Shown here in pieces: positions 1-9,055 of a stretch of DNA of 64,000 bases. Source of the DNA: Martinezella miluonensis. GTDB lineage: Bacteria > Pseudomonadota > Alphaproteobacteria > Rhizobiales > Rhizobiaceae. Under the pieces are notes generated by a model. That model was not told where the DNA came from. It was given only the letters and a program-made list of their open reading frames with translations, and did not search any database. The translations under genes and the position numbers were made by a program. Numbering within the stretch: the first letter of the stretch is position 1; each line of letters begins with the position of its first letter. Location: positions 1 through 64,000 of the forward strand of contig NZ_FMAH01000005.1 in NCBI RefSeq assembly GCF_900094545.1. The letters are read 5' to 3'.

Positions 1-429
1 GACCTGTCGGGCCTCAACGCCGCCGTCATCGGCCGCTCCAACCTGTTCGGCAAGCCGATGGCGCAATTGCTGCTCAATGCCAATGCGACTGTCACGACGG
101 CGCATTCGCGCACGAAGGATCTCGCATCCGTCGCAAGAGGTGCGGATATTCTGGTGGCGGCCGTCGGCCGGCCGGAGATGGTCAAGGCCGATTGGATCAA
201 GCCGGGCGCGACGGTCATCGACGTCGGCATCAATCGTATTGATGCACCCGAGCGCGGCGAGGGCAAGAGCCGGTTGGTCGGCGATGTCGCCTTTGCACAG
301 GCGTCCGAAGTCGCCAAGGCCATCACGCCGGTTCCGGGTGGTGTCGGACCGATGACGATCGCCATGCTGATGGCCAATACCGTCATTGCAGCTCATCGCG
401 CAGCCAACAGAAAGCCGCCGAAGTTTTGA
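1..429 (+). CDS. folD: FolD, methylene-THF dehydrogenase/cyclohydrolase (3' part)
   Basis: Only the last 142 codons are inside the window; the frame is open from base 1. FolD oxidises 5,10-methylene-THF to methenyl-THF with NADP and hydrolyses it to 10-formyl-THF in the cytoplasm. The NAD(P)-binding segment [14 protein letters not shown] and the C-terminal signature [16 protein letters not shown] are both present, and the length from there to the stop is normal. It lies 112 bp before an amine-demethylation operon whose enzymes hand formaldehyde to THF, so it probably serves that pathway as well as general C1 metabolism. The 5' end is cut by the window edge. Confidence 0.95.
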   Translation, partial: DLSGLNAAVIGRSNLFGKPMAQLLLNANATVTTAHSRTKDLASVARGADILVAAVGRPEMVKADWIKPGATVIDVGINRIDAPERGEGKSRLVGDVAFAQASEVAKAITPVPGGVGPMTIAMLMANTVIAAHRAANRKPPKF

Positions 430-473
430 AGAAAATGCCCTCCGAGTGATGACAAAAAACCATTCGGATCGGC

Positions 474-501
474 TTGCCAAGGCATGAAAGACGACTATAG
501 T
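474..501 (+). promoter_or_regulatory. Candidate sigma-70 promoter of the dmm operon
   Basis: A TTGCCA element (474-479) is followed after 16 bp by TATAGT (496-501), about 40 bp before the dmmD start codon. A GGAA-N7-TTCC inverted repeat lies immediately downstream (about 503-517) and could be an operator. The assignment rests on motif match and position only. Confidence 0.4.
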
Positions 502-541
502 CAGGAAATAAATATTCCATACAAGAAAATGAGGGAACGAA

Positions 542-1675
542 ATGGCATTATCATGGCGTTTCTCCGCCTTGGCGGACCGGCACCGTGCTCTCGGATCGAA
601 ACTCGAAGACTGGAGCGGTATGGGAACCGCCTGGACCTACGAGAAGGGCATGTCGGACGAACATGTCGCGATCCGTACCAAGGCCGGGCTAATGGACGTT
701 TCCGGCCTCAAAAAGGTGCATCTGGTCGGCCCGCACGCCATCGCCGTGCTCGACTATATCACCACCCGCGACATGTCGAAGATCTATCCCGGCCGCTCGG
801 TCTATGCCGCGATGCTGAATGATCGCGGCTATTTCACCGACGACTGCATCGTCTATCGCACCGGACCGAATTCCTGGATGCTGGTGCACGGCTCGGGCTC
901 CGGCCACGAGGAACTCGTCAAGCAGGCTGCCGGCCGCAACTGCGCTGTCCTCTTCGACGACGATCTGCACGACCTCTCGCTGCAGGGTCCGATCGCGGTT
1001 GACTATCTCGCCAAATATGTGCCCGGGATCCGCGACCTCAAATATTTCCATCATATGCAGACGACGCTGTTCGGCGCTCCTGTAATGATCTCGCGCACCG
1101 GCTATACCGGCGAGCGCGGCTATGAAATCTTCGTGCGTGGCCAGGATGCGCCGATGGTCTGGGATCGCATCGTCGCGGAAGGCAAAGAGATGGGGATCAT
1201 TCCCTGCTGCTTCAGCGTCCTCGATATGCTGCGCGTCGAAAGCTATCTGCTCTTCTACCCCTATGATAACTCGCAGATGTATCCTTTCGCCGATCAGCCT
1301 CCCGGTGACAGCCTCTGGGAACTCGGCCTCGACTTTACCGTCAGCCCCGGCAAGACCGGCTTCAGGGGTGCCGAGGAACATGCCCGCCTCAAGGGCAAGG
1401 AGCGCTTCAAGATTTTCGGCATGCTGATCGATGCCGATGGCCCGGCCGATCTCGGCGACGAAGTCTTTGCCGATGGCAGACGAGTCGGCGTCATTACCTG
1501 CCCGTGCTATTCTGCGCTCACCAAGAAATCGATGGCCATCGCCCGTCTCGATGTCGACAAGGCGGTGCAGGGCACCAAGCTCGAGGTGCGTGGCAAGAGC
1601 CTGAAGGCAAGCGCCATCGCCCATACCCTGCCATTCGACGATCCGGAAAAGAAGAAGAGGACGGCCATCGGCTAA
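542..1675 (+). CDS. dmmD: Dimethylamine monooxygenase THF-binding (GcvT-like) subunit DmmD
   Basis: A 377-residue GcvT/aminomethyltransferase-fold protein. Typical features are LMDVSGLKKVHLVGP near residue 55, the repeated RTGYTGERGYEIF motif near residue 185 and a C-terminal barrel domain. In the heme-dependent N-demethylase (DMA monooxygenase) complex this subunit is known to bind THF and capture the formaldehyde released from dimethylamine. The ATG is preceded by GAGGGA at 531-536. It is the first gene of a four-subunit set with dmmA starting 10 bp downstream, and its neighbours distinguish it from the glycine-cleavage T protein. Subunit letters follow the dmmDABC order as I recall it. Confidence 0.85.
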   Translation: MALSWRFSALADRHRALGSKLEDWSGMGTAWTYEKGMSDEHVAIRTKAGLMDVSGLKKVHLVGPHAIAVLDYITTRDMSKIYPGRSVYAAMLNDRGYFTDDCIVYRTGPNSWMLVHGSGSGHEELVKQAAGRNCAVLFDDDLHDLSLQGPIAVDYLAKYVPGIRDLKYFHHMQTTLFGAPVMISRTGYTGERGYEIFVRGQDAPMVWDRIVAEGKEMGIIPCCFSVLDMLRVESYLLFYPYDNSQMYPFADQPPGDSLWELGLDFTVSPGKTGFRGAEEHARLKGKERFKIFGMLIDADGPADLGDEVFADGRRVGVITCPCYSALTKKSMAIARLDVDKAVQGTKLEVRGKSLKASAIAHTLPFDDPEKKKRTAIG

Positions 1676-1685
1676 GGAGGCGCTC

Positions 1686-2291
1686 ATGCTTGTCGAAGGC
1701 ATCAAGAGCCGGCCGGTTTACCATGGTCTCGCAATCCAGCCGCATGCTCGCCGGCACCTCTTCGTTCTCGAAGGGGAGGGCGCTCATGCTCTTCTCGATC
1801 ACAGGCCCGCGCTCGACGACACGATCCTGTCGCGTAGCGAAATCCTCTATGTCGCGCGCGGCTCGCAGGGCAAGGGCCATGACGAGACCCTGCGTAGCCT
1901 CGGCGCCGACATGTTCTTCACGGCGCCGACCATCGCAACGCTGCTCTTTCGTCTGAAAGGGTCGCTTTCGACGGCCCATATGGGGACGCGGCTTTATATC
2001 GCCGGCACGGAAGGCTTCATCGGCCAGGCGATGATGGTGGCGCTCGATTACGGCATGGACCATGCCTCGATCATCTCGGAGCATCGCGGTTCGCTGGCGC
2101 GCCGAGTCCAATGCGTCCACTGCAAGGGCATCACCGAGGACGTCACCCACAGTCCGTTCAGCTGCAGCCATTGCGGGCTTCCGCTTCTGGTGCGCGATCA
2201 TTATTCGCGTCGCCTCGGTGCCTTCCAAGGCGTCAACATCGACGCCGAAGAGCCCGGCAGTGCGCCCGATCCCGAGGAGTTGTTCCTATGA
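1686..2291 (+). CDS. dmmA: Dimethylamine monooxygenase small subunit DmmA (zinc ribbon)
   Basis: A 201-residue protein of the DmmA family, the small subunit of the DMA monooxygenase. The C-terminal part has two CxxC pairs (CVHC and CSHC, residues about 141-163) that look like a zinc ribbon or metal knuckle. The N-terminal two thirds have no recognised catalytic motif. Translation starts at an ATG with a strong AGGAGG at 1675-1680 that overlaps the dmmD stop codon. Its stop overlaps the next start as ATGA, so the subunits are translationally coupled. Its exact role in the complex is not visible from sequence. Confidence 0.8.
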   Translation: MLVEGIKSRPVYHGLAIQPHARRHLFVLEGEGAHALLDHRPALDDTILSRSEILYVARGSQGKGHDETLRSLGADMFFTAPTIATLLFRLKGSLSTAHMGTRLYIAGTEGFIGQAMMVALDYGMDHASIISEHRGSLARRVQCVHCKGITEDVTHSPFSCSHCGLPLLVRDHYSRRLGAFQGVNIDAEEPGSAPDPEELFL

Positions 2292-3253
2292 GCGGTGGTA
2301 CGGAAATCCCAGTCCGCGTTGCGAAGGTCACTCCCATTGCCGAGCGCATCAAGCGGTTTCGTTTCGAGCGCCTCGACGGCAAGCCCATGCCATATTTCTC
2401 CGGCGGCGCCCATGTGATCGTCTCGATGAACGACGAAGGGCACATGAGGCGCAATGCCTATTCGCTGATGTCGCCGCCGCATGATTGTTCGGCCTATGAG
2501 ATCAGCGTGCTGCGCGTCGAGGATTCGCGTGGCGGTTCGGCCTTCATGCATGAGAAGGTGAGGGAGGGCGACCAACTCAAAGTCAGCTATCCTGTCAATC
2601 TTTTTCAGCCGGATTGGCGCGGCCGCAAGCACCTCCTCATCGCCGGCGGCATCGGCATCACGCCCTTCATCGCGATGATGCAGCAGTTTTCGCGCGAGGG
2701 GGTCAATTTCGAGCTGCATTATGCCGTGCGTTCGCTGGATCGCGGAGCCTATTGCCGCGAGCTTGTCGAACAATATGGCTCGCAGCGCGTGAAGATCTAT
2801 TGCGATGCAGACCGCAATTTCATCCCCGTCGCCCGTCTCCTCGAAAGCCAGCCGCTCGGCACGCATCTCTATGTCTGCGGCCCCTCAGGCATGATCGACG
2901 GCGTGCTGAGAACGGGTATCGAGGCCGGCTGGCCAGAGCAGAACCTGCACTCCGAGCGCTTCCTGTCCTCGCAGCCCGGCAAGCCTTTCTCGATCGAGCT
3001 GACGCGCTCCGGCAAAACTGTTCACGTCGGCCATCATGAGAGCATGCTGGAGGCGATCGAGGCAGCTGGCGTCGACGCGCCTTTCCTCTGTCGAGGCGGC
3101 GCCTGCGGGCAATGCGAGACCGGTGTTGCCGTCTGCGACGGCAAGCTTCTGCACCAAGACGTTTATCTGACCGAACAAGAAAAGGCTTCCGGCCGAAAGG
3201 TGATGATCTGCGTTTCCCGTTTCGAGGGAAGCGCACTGCATCTCGACCTTTAG
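2288..3253 (+). CDS. dmmB: Dimethylamine monooxygenase reductase subunit DmmB
   Basis: A 321-residue phthalate-dioxygenase-reductase-type protein that passes electrons from NAD(P)H through flavin and a plant-type 2Fe-2S cluster to the heme subunit. Domains in order are a flavin-binding barrel with RNAYSLMSPP (near residue 55), a nucleotide-binding domain with GGIGITPF (near 118) and CGPSGM, and a C-terminal ferredoxin domain with CRGGACGQCETG plus a later Cys. The start ATG overlaps the dmmA stop by 4 bp; longer in-frame openings exist but would overlap dmmA heavily and are rejected. Vanillate demethylase reductases look similar, so the assignment depends on the operon. Confidence 0.88.
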   Translation: MSGGTEIPVRVAKVTPIAERIKRFRFERLDGKPMPYFSGGAHVIVSMNDEGHMRRNAYSLMSPPHDCSAYEISVLRVEDSRGGSAFMHEKVREGDQLKVSYPVNLFQPDWRGRKHLLIAGGIGITPFIAMMQQFSREGVNFELHYAVRSLDRGAYCRELVEQYGSQRVKIYCDADRNFIPVARLLESQPLGTHLYVCGPSGMIDGVLRTGIEAGWPEQNLHSERFLSSQPGKPFSIELTRSGKTVHVGHHESMLEAIEAAGVDAPFLCRGGACGQCETGVAVCDGKLLHQDVYLTEQEKASGRKVMICVSRFEGSALHLDL

Positions 3254-3282
3254 GCATCGGGCCGATACCCAGGAGAACGGAC

Positions 3283-4323
3283 ATGGCAATCGCCTTCAAG
3301 CAGGAAACGTTCCGGGACGATTTCAGCTATCGCAACAGTCCGGAAAACATCCGGCGCTTTCCGTTCCCGTTCGATCGCGACGAGTACATGTACTCGGTCA
3401 ACATGGAACCGCATGTGACGGGGCAGAAGAACACGATCTACGAAAGCCTGATCGATGTCGACGAACACTACGTCGCTGAAATGCATGACAGGGCGCTGGT
3501 GCTGAAGGAAGATCCGCTGCGCTATCAGGCGCTGCCGCATATGATGTCGGCCCAGTGGGATACGTTGGAACTGCTGATGGAGGAGCAGGCCGCCGGCTAT
3601 CCCGAGCACTTCACGCTCACCAAGAACGGTGATCAGTGGCGCTGGATCAACCGGCCGCTCGGCATCGACGACACCTTTACCTTCGGTGATGCGTCGACAT
3701 TGCCTTACGAACCCTTCGAGTACATCACCCGCCAGGCGCAGGGCGATTTCTGTATCGTCGACCAGCGCGACAGCAATCTCTGGATGGATGCCGGCATGGT
3801 GACGACCCAGGCCGACTGGTCGCTCGATTTCGACATCGGCATGAATTTCATGGAGTGGCATGGGCCGGTACCGCTCGCCCACCAGATCGGCGTCTTCGAC
3901 CGTGCCTTGAAATTCCTTTTGAACCTGCAGCAGGGCAAGCCGACACGCCGATTCAACTGGACGATGACGATCAATCCTCGTCTCGATACCAGCCCGGAAA
4001 ACTATCCGAAGTGGGGTCCGGACCGCACCACGGTGACGCCGGACAATGTGGGCGAGAAGGTGCATCTGCGCGTCGAACTGCAGAGCCTCTGGCGCCTGCC
4101 GCGCTCGAACGCCATTCTCTTCGTCATCCGCTGTTACCTGATGAACATGAACGAGCTCGTGACCGTGCCGAAATGGGCGCGTCGCTTCCCGCGCGTGCTG
4201 CGCACCCTGCCGCCGGAGCTCATCGACTACAAGGGCCTCACCCGCTTCCGCGAGATGACGATCGACTGGCTTTCGAAATATGACGACGGGGCGCCGACCA
4301 GCGCCGGCACTTTCCCGGATTGA
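3283..4323 (+). CDS. dmmC: Heme-dependent oxidative N-demethylase catalytic subunit DmmC (DUF3445)
   Basis: A 346-residue DUF3445 protein, the PAS-like heme-binding subunit of dimethylamine monooxygenase, which oxidises dimethylamine to methylamine and formaldehyde. Conserved-looking segments include the N-terminal [23 protein letters not shown] in the middle and [19 protein letters not shown] toward the C terminus. AGGAGA at 3271-3276 supports the ATG chosen here; an upstream in-frame start would run far into dmmB. It is the fourth gene of dmmDABC, 29 bp after dmmB. The gene letter is given from operon order; the family assignment is firmer than the letter. Confidence 0.85.
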   Translation: MAIAFKQETFRDDFSYRNSPENIRRFPFPFDRDEYMYSVNMEPHVTGQKNTIYESLIDVDEHYVAEMHDRALVLKEDPLRYQALPHMMSAQWDTLELLMEEQAAGYPEHFTLTKNGDQWRWINRPLGIDDTFTFGDASTLPYEPFEYITRQAQGDFCIVDQRDSNLWMDAGMVTTQADWSLDFDIGMNFMEWHGPVPLAHQIGVFDRALKFLLNLQQGKPTRRFNWTMTINPRLDTSPENYPKWGPDRTTVTPDNVGEKVHLRVELQSLWRLPRSNAILFVIRCYLMNMNELVTVPKWARRFPRVLRTLPPELIDYKGLTRFREMTIDWLSKYDDGAPTSAGTFPD

Positions 4324-4390
4324 TCCCGACCGCCGGGCCGAACGACCGCATGCGATAAAAATTCGATACAATCGAGAAGGGGAATGCTTC

Positions 4391-5728
4391 ATGACAAGAG
4401 TTGCCGTTATCGGTGCCGGACCTTCGGGGCTTGCCCAGTTGCGGGCCTTCCAATCGGCAGCGCAGAAGGGTGCCGAGATTCCGGAAATCGTCTGCTACGA
4501 AAAGCAGTCCGACTGGGGTGGGCTGTGGAATTACACATGGCGCACCGGCCTCGACGAATATGGCGAGCCCGTCCACGGCAGCATGTATCGATACCTCTGG
4601 TCGAACGGCCCCAAGGAATGCCTGGAATTTGCTGACTATTCTTTCGAAGAGCATTTTGGCAAGCCGATCGCCTCCTATCCGCCGCGCGCCGTACTCTGGG
4701 ATTATATCAAGGGCCGTGTCGAGAAAGCCGACGTGCGCAAATGGGTGCGTTTCAGCACCCCCGTGCGCATGGTGCGCTTTGACGAGGAAACGAAGAAGTT
4801 CACCGTGACGGCGCATGATCGCGCCCAGGACCGGATGTATGACGAGGAGTTCGATTACGTCGTGGTCGCTAGCGGCCACTTCTCGACGCCGAATGTTCCC
4901 TATTTCGAAGGCGTGAAGACCTTCAACGGCCGCGTATTGCATGCGCATGACTTCCGCGATGCGGTGGAATTCAAGGGCAAAGACGTGTTGCTCGTGGGCC
5001 GCAGCTATTCAGCCGAAGATATCGGTTCGCAATGCTGGAAATACGGCGCGAAATCGGTCACGACGAGCTATCGTTCCAAGCCGATGGGCTTCAAATGGCC
5101 CGGGAATTTCGAGGAGCGGCCGCTGCTGACGCGGCTCGAGAACAAGACGGCCCACTTCCTCGACGGCTCTTCCAAGGAGGTCGACGCACTGATCCTCTGC
5201 ACCGGCTATCACCATCATTTTCCGTTCCTGCCGGATGAGTTGCGGCTGAAGACGGCCAACCGCCTCTGGGCCGATCATCTCTACAAGGGCGTGATCTTCG
5301 ACAAGAATCCGCAGCTGTTCTACATCGGCATGCAGGATCAGTTCTACACCTTCAACATGTTCGACGTGCAGGCCTGGTGGGCGCGCGATGTCATGTTGGG
5401 CCGCATCAAGTTGCCGCCGGAAGACGAGCTGCAGGCGAATTTCGACAAGTGGCGTGCGCGTGAGGAAACGCTCGAGGATGCCGAGCAGATGATCTGGTAC
5501 CAGGGCGACTATGTGAAGGAATTGCTCGCCGAGACCGATTATCCGAGCTTCGATATCGAAGGCACGAACAAGACTTTCATGGAATGGGAGCACCACAAGG
5601 CGGAGAATATCATGGGCTTCCGCGACCACGCCTATCGCTCGTTGATGACCGGCAATATGTCGCCGAAACACCATACGCCCTGGGTCGATGCGCTCGACGA
5701 CTCGATGGAAGAATATCTGCGCAACTGA
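4391..5728 (+). CDS. tmm: Trimethylamine monooxygenase (flavin-containing monooxygenase)
   Basis: A 445-residue class B flavin monooxygenase expected to oxidise trimethylamine to its N-oxide with NADPH and O2. The FAD-binding GAGPSG is at residues 8-13, the FMO fingerprint is present as [11 protein letters not shown] (F-x-G-x3-H-x3-F), and the NADPH site appears as [10 protein letters not shown]. The start is the ATG after a GAAGGGGA stretch; an earlier in-frame opening overlaps dmmC. The length and single-domain layout fit bacterial Tmm. The position between dmm genes and tdm makes trimethylamine the likely substrate, although FMOs of this type also accept other amines and sulfides. Confidence 0.85.
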   Translation: MTRVAVIGAGPSGLAQLRAFQSAAQKGAEIPEIVCYEKQSDWGGLWNYTWRTGLDEYGEPVHGSMYRYLWSNGPKECLEFADYSFEEHFGKPIASYPPRAVLWDYIKGRVEKADVRKWVRFSTPVRMVRFDEETKKFTVTAHDRAQDRMYDEEFDYVVVASGHFSTPNVPYFEGVKTFNGRVLHAHDFRDAVEFKGKDVLLVGRSYSAEDIGSQCWKYGAKSVTTSYRSKPMGFKWPGNFEERPLLTRLENKTAHFLDGSSKEVDALILCTGYHHHFPFLPDELRLKTANRLWADHLYKGVIFDKNPQLFYIGMQDQFYTFNMFDVQAWWARDVMLGRIKLPPEDELQANFDKWRAREETLEDAEQMIWYQGDYVKELLAETDYPSFDIEGTNKTFMEWEHHKAENIMGFRDHAYRSLMTGNMSPKHHTPWVDALDDSMEEYLRN

Positions 5729-5753
5729 TGCGCCCGGCACATTTCCGCGTAAA

Positions 5754-5786
5754 CCGGCAGGGGAGGCTGAAGCCGATCCCTGCCGG
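5754..5786 (+). terminator. Hairpin after tmm, probable terminator
   Basis: A perfect 9-bp stem (CCGGCAGGG at 5754-5762 with CCCTGCCGG at 5778-5786) encloses a 15-nt loop and is followed by the moderately T-rich CTGTTTGAGTT. It lies 25 bp after the tmm stop and ends about 60 bp before the next start. It could be a leaky terminator or a processing hairpin. Confidence 0.5.
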
Positions 5787-5845
5787 CCTGTTTGAGTTGA
5801 GATGAAGCAATTTGATCAGCAACTTTTCCTTCGGGTACGGCCTTC

Positions 5846-6445
5846 ATGGATTTTCAAACCAGCGTCCTTGGACGCATGAGCGGCTTCCTTTATCGTTGCC
5901 GTGCTGACGAGAACTACACGATGCTTGACATGACCGACGGCATCGAACGCATCTTCGGCTATCCCGTCGACGAGATCGTCGGCAACCGCGCGCGGACCTT
6001 CACCTCCATCATGTACGAGGAGGATGTTCCACTCATGGACGAGGTCGTCGGCAGGGCGTTGGAGAGCCGCACGGACTGGACGATGGAATATCGGATCCGT
6101 CACCGCGACGGCCATCTCGTCTGGGTGACGGAGACAGGCGGCGGCGTCTGGGACGAGGCCGGGGAGCTGCTCTATCTCGAGGGCAGCATCATCAACATCG
6201 AGTCGCTCTATCAGCGTATCGACGAGCAAACCTCGGGCATGCGGGTCACAGCTTCCAAGACCAACGAGATCCTGCAGTCGCTGCGCTACCTGAAGCTCCT
6301 TGCGGTCAATGCCGGCATCGAGGCCGCAAGAGCCGGAACGGCAGGGTCCGGTTTTGCGGTCTTGGCCGCGGAAATGCGCTCGCTTGCAAACTCTTCAGAA
6401 GAAGCCGCGCGCGCGATCTCGAACGCGCAGAGGAAGACAGACTAG
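5846..6445 (+). CDS. Minimal soluble PAS protein with chemoreceptor signalling tip
   Basis: A 199-residue cytoplasmic protein with no membrane segment. Residues about 15-125 form a PAS domain (YTMLDMTDGIERIFGYPVDE, then YRIRHRDGHLVWVTETGGG). Residues about 135-195 hold the conserved tip of a methyl-accepting chemotaxis protein, visible as LLAVNAGIEAARAG and GFAVLAAEMRSLANSS. The flanking helices are only about 25 residues each, far shorter than a normal chemoreceptor hairpin, and methylation sites cannot be placed. Its stop overlaps that of tdm on the other strand in a shared CTAG. It might sense an amine or redox state, but nothing in the sequence fixes the ligand. Confidence 0.8.
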   Translation: MDFQTSVLGRMSGFLYRCRADENYTMLDMTDGIERIFGYPVDEIVGNRARTFTSIMYEEDVPLMDEVVGRALESRTDWTMEYRIRHRDGHLVWVTETGGGVWDEAGELLYLEGSIINIESLYQRIDEQTSGMRVTASKTNEILQSLRYLKLLAVNAGIEAARAGTAGSGFAVLAAEMRSLANSSEEAARAISNAQRKTD

Positions 6446-8811
6446 GAGCGTGGCCGCGTCTTCTGCGGGTCGTAGTGGGAAAGCGGCACGATCGTAGCCG
6501 GCAACCGCTTCTGGTGGCCATCGAGCTTGCCGATTTCGACCTTGGTGCCTACCGCCGCATGCGTGACGTCGACACGGGCAAGTGCGATCGTCTTGCCGAG
6601 GATCGGCGAGCGTGTCGCGCTGGTGACGACGCCGATCTGGGCACGGCCGATATGGATGCAATCGCCGTGGCCGACCGCCTCATTGGCTTCTACATCGAGC
6701 CCCACCATCAGGTGGCGCGGATTTTCCTTTCGCCTGATCAGCGCCTCGCGGCCGATGAAATCATCCTGCTTGGATTTCAACGGCACGCTGAAGCCGATAC
6801 CGGCCTCGAAGGGATCGGTCTGATCGTCGAATTCATGATGGGCAAAGATCAAGCCTGCCTCGATGCGCACCATGTCGAGCGCCTCCAGACCCATGGGCCT
6901 CAGCCCAAATGGCTCGCCGGCTTTCCAGACGGCATCGAAGACGGCCGAAGCATCCTTCGGGTGGCAGAAGATCTCGTAGCCGAGCTCGCCGGTATAGCCG
7001 GTGCGTGAGACAACGACCGGCGCGCCTTCGAAGTGGCCGATACGGCCCACCGCGAAACGAAACCACTCGAGTTCGCCGATCGTCGGCTGGCGCGGCGCCG
7101 TCCAGATGATCTCCTTCAGGATGTCGCGGCTCTTCGGGCCTTGCAGCGCGATGTTGTGCATCTGGTCCGTGGAGGAGCGGACCCAGGCCTTGAAACCTTT
7201 CTTCTCCGCCTGTTCGCGCAGCCAGATGCCGCTATAGTCATCGCCGCCGATCCAGCGGAAATTCTTGTCACCGAGACGAAACAGCGTGCCGTCGTCGATC
7301 ATGCCGCCATGTTCGTAGCACATGGCGGAATAGACGACCTGGCCGGTCGAAAGCTTGCGGACATCGCGGGTCAGGCAATATTGCAGCAACTCTTCCGCGT
7401 CCGGTCCGGTCACCTCGAACTTGCGCAGCGGCGAGAGGTCGATGACGACGGCGCGTTCGCGGCAGGCCCAATATTCCTCGATCGGTCCTTCGGAGGAGAA
7501 GCGGTTCGGCAGCCAGAAGCCGCGATATTCTGTGTAATCCCGCGTCAAGGCTGAAAGGCGAGAATGGAATGCGGTTTCCCGCGTCAGTTCGGGGTCAGCG
7601 TCAGGGGTCATGCGATAGGCCACCGCTCGTGTGAATTTCTCTTTGCCGGAAAAGGTGCGGACATGAATGTCGGTCGGATCCCAGCCGTTGGCCGCGTCGA
7701 TATCGTCGGGGCAGGAGGAGGAGACGCAAACAAGATCGGTCAGCGCGCGCATCAGCACATAATCGCCCGGCCGCGACCAGGGTTCGTCGAGATAAAGCTG
7801 ATTATTGTGATCGACGTTGGTGTTGTAGAAGTAGTTGAGTGCCTCCCAGCCTTTGCGGCCGGGAATGCCGTAAGGAGCGAGTACCGCATTGAAGTTGTCG
7901 GTGCAGTTCACATGGCCGGGATAGCCAATATCATCGTAATAGCGTGAATTGCAGGCCGTGGCGAAGGCGTCGTGCCGGCCGACCGTATCCTGGACGATTT
8001 CCACCAGCGGTTCGAAATCCCGGTCGAAAGCTTTCGATGGCAGACCAGGAGTTGGATAGCTGCGGCCGAGCAGGGTGCGCGTGACGGTGGAGTCGAGCGC
8101 AAGATCAAGCCCCTTGTCCACCTTGCGGGCAGAAAAGGCCTGGAAGTCCGTGCACTGCCGCCCGTAAACGTCGATGATCTGGATGAATTCTCCGGCGCGA
8201 ACGAAATAGGCCGAGGCGGTTGCCGCTCTGATGCGGATATCCTCTATGGGGTCGGCCAAGGGTTCGGGCAGGGCAGAGGTGTAGTCCTGCAGGATCGTGG
8301 TGCGCCGGATCCTGATTTCCAACGGCGTTGCGGTGTCCTGCGCCTCGGGCGACATGGGCGCGCCCGGAGCGCAGACGATCAGCAGACCTTTCAGAGCAAT
8401 GGTAAATTCTGCCGTGCTGCCCGGTGGCGAAGCCTGGCCGAAGACACGCAGCGCCCCTGCGGAGGCGAGATCGGCGCCGCGCCGCTGCAATGCCGCACGC
8501 ACGCGCGAAGCGCTTTCCTCCTTGGAGGACAGGATGGATTTCAATCCTTCGGCGGCGCAGGTGAAGGCGGTGCCCAATCCGGCGGACTGAAAACGGCCCT
8601 TCTCGTCGAGGAAGGAGAGCTCGCATACCTGACCGCCCTCGCAGTCGCTCAGCGTCGCACGGTCGCCCGGCTCCACACGCACGACCAGCGTTCCGCCCCC
8701 CTTGCAACGATAGCGTTCCGTGTCGTGTGGTAGCGTCGGAATGCCTGGATAACGAACAGTACTTACCGAAATGGGCCGTATTCCGGCGATCGGCGGATGG
8801 AGATCTCGCAT
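6442..8811 (-). CDS. tdm: Trimethylamine N-oxide demethylase Tdm (DUF1989-GcvT fusion)
   Basis: A 789-residue protein with a DUF1989 metal-binding region in the N-terminal half (residues about 190-400) and a GcvT-type THF-binding module in the C-terminal half (EYRGFWLPNR, ALQGPKSRDIL, SRTGYTGELGYEIF). This is the architecture of TMAO demethylase, which splits TMAO into dimethylamine and formaldehyde. Cys287, Cys303 and Cys367 and His300 have the same mutual spacing as the zinc-cysteine triad and adjacent histidine that I recall for the Methylocella enzyme. An AGAGGG sequence precedes the ATG. The product feeds DMA monooxygenase encoded by the facing operon. Confidence 0.9.
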   Translation of the reverse strand: MRDLHPPIAGIRPISVSTVRYPGIPTLPHDTERYRCKGGGTLVVRVEPGDRATLSDCEGGQVCELSFLDEKGRFQSAGLGTAFTCAAEGLKSILSSKEESASRVRAALQRRGADLASAGALRVFGQASPPGSTAEFTIALKGLLIVCAPGAPMSPEAQDTATPLEIRIRRTTILQDYTSALPEPLADPIEDIRIRAATASAYFVRAGEFIQIIDVYGRQCTDFQAFSARKVDKGLDLALDSTVTRTLLGRSYPTPGLPSKAFDRDFEPLVEIVQDTVGRHDAFATACNSRYYDDIGYPGHVNCTDNFNAVLAPYGIPGRKGWEALNYFYNTNVDHNNQLYLDEPWSRPGDYVLMRALTDLVCVSSSCPDDIDAANGWDPTDIHVRTFSGKEKFTRAVAYRMTPDADPELTRETAFHSRLSALTRDYTEYRGFWLPNRFSSEGPIEEYWACRERAVVIDLSPLRKFEVTGPDAEELLQYCLTRDVRKLSTGQVVYSAMCYEHGGMIDDGTLFRLGDKNFRWIGGDDYSGIWLREQAEKKGFKAWVRSSTDQMHNIALQGPKSRDILKEIIWTAPRQPTIGELEWFRFAVGRIGHFEGAPVVVSRTGYTGELGYEIFCHPKDASAVFDAVWKAGEPFGLRPMGLEALDMVRIEAGLIFAHHEFDDQTDPFEAGIGFSVPLKSKQDDFIGREALIRRKENPRHLMVGLDVEANEAVGHGDCIHIGRAQIGVVTSATRSPILGKTIALARVDVTHAAVGTKVEIGKLDGHQKRLPATIVPLSHYDPQKTRPRS

Positions 8812-8889
8812 GTAGCCCTCTCGGGAAAATGATGTGCCTCACCACACCGGAATCATGCTGACAAAATGCCGCCGGAAAGTAAAGTGATG

Positions 8890-8920
8890 TTGACTAAAAA
8901 GAAAATATCTTCACTATGCA
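8890..8920 (+). promoter_or_regulatory. Candidate promoter in the tdm/permease divergent region
   Basis: The 244-bp region between the divergent tdm and permease starts must hold both promoters. On the plus strand TTGACT (8890-8895) is followed by TATGCA (8915-8920) after 19 bp, slightly longer than ideal. No clear operator was found. The call is tentative. Confidence 0.3.
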
Positions 8921-9055
8921 TAAAGGTCTTGCCTCTGGAAATCCGCGCACAGACGCGGCTCTCGAAAACCTCCAGCAAGCCCGCAATGCCATGGGAGGCA
9001 CGTTCAGGAAGACGTACGAGAGATACGTCCGGAACAAAGATGGGGAATATCACCG

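Noticed and set aside
689..1705. A 338-codon minus-strand open frame opposite dmmD
   Set aside because: The GcvT-type motifs and ribosome site of dmmD are on the plus strand; the other frame is a shadow.
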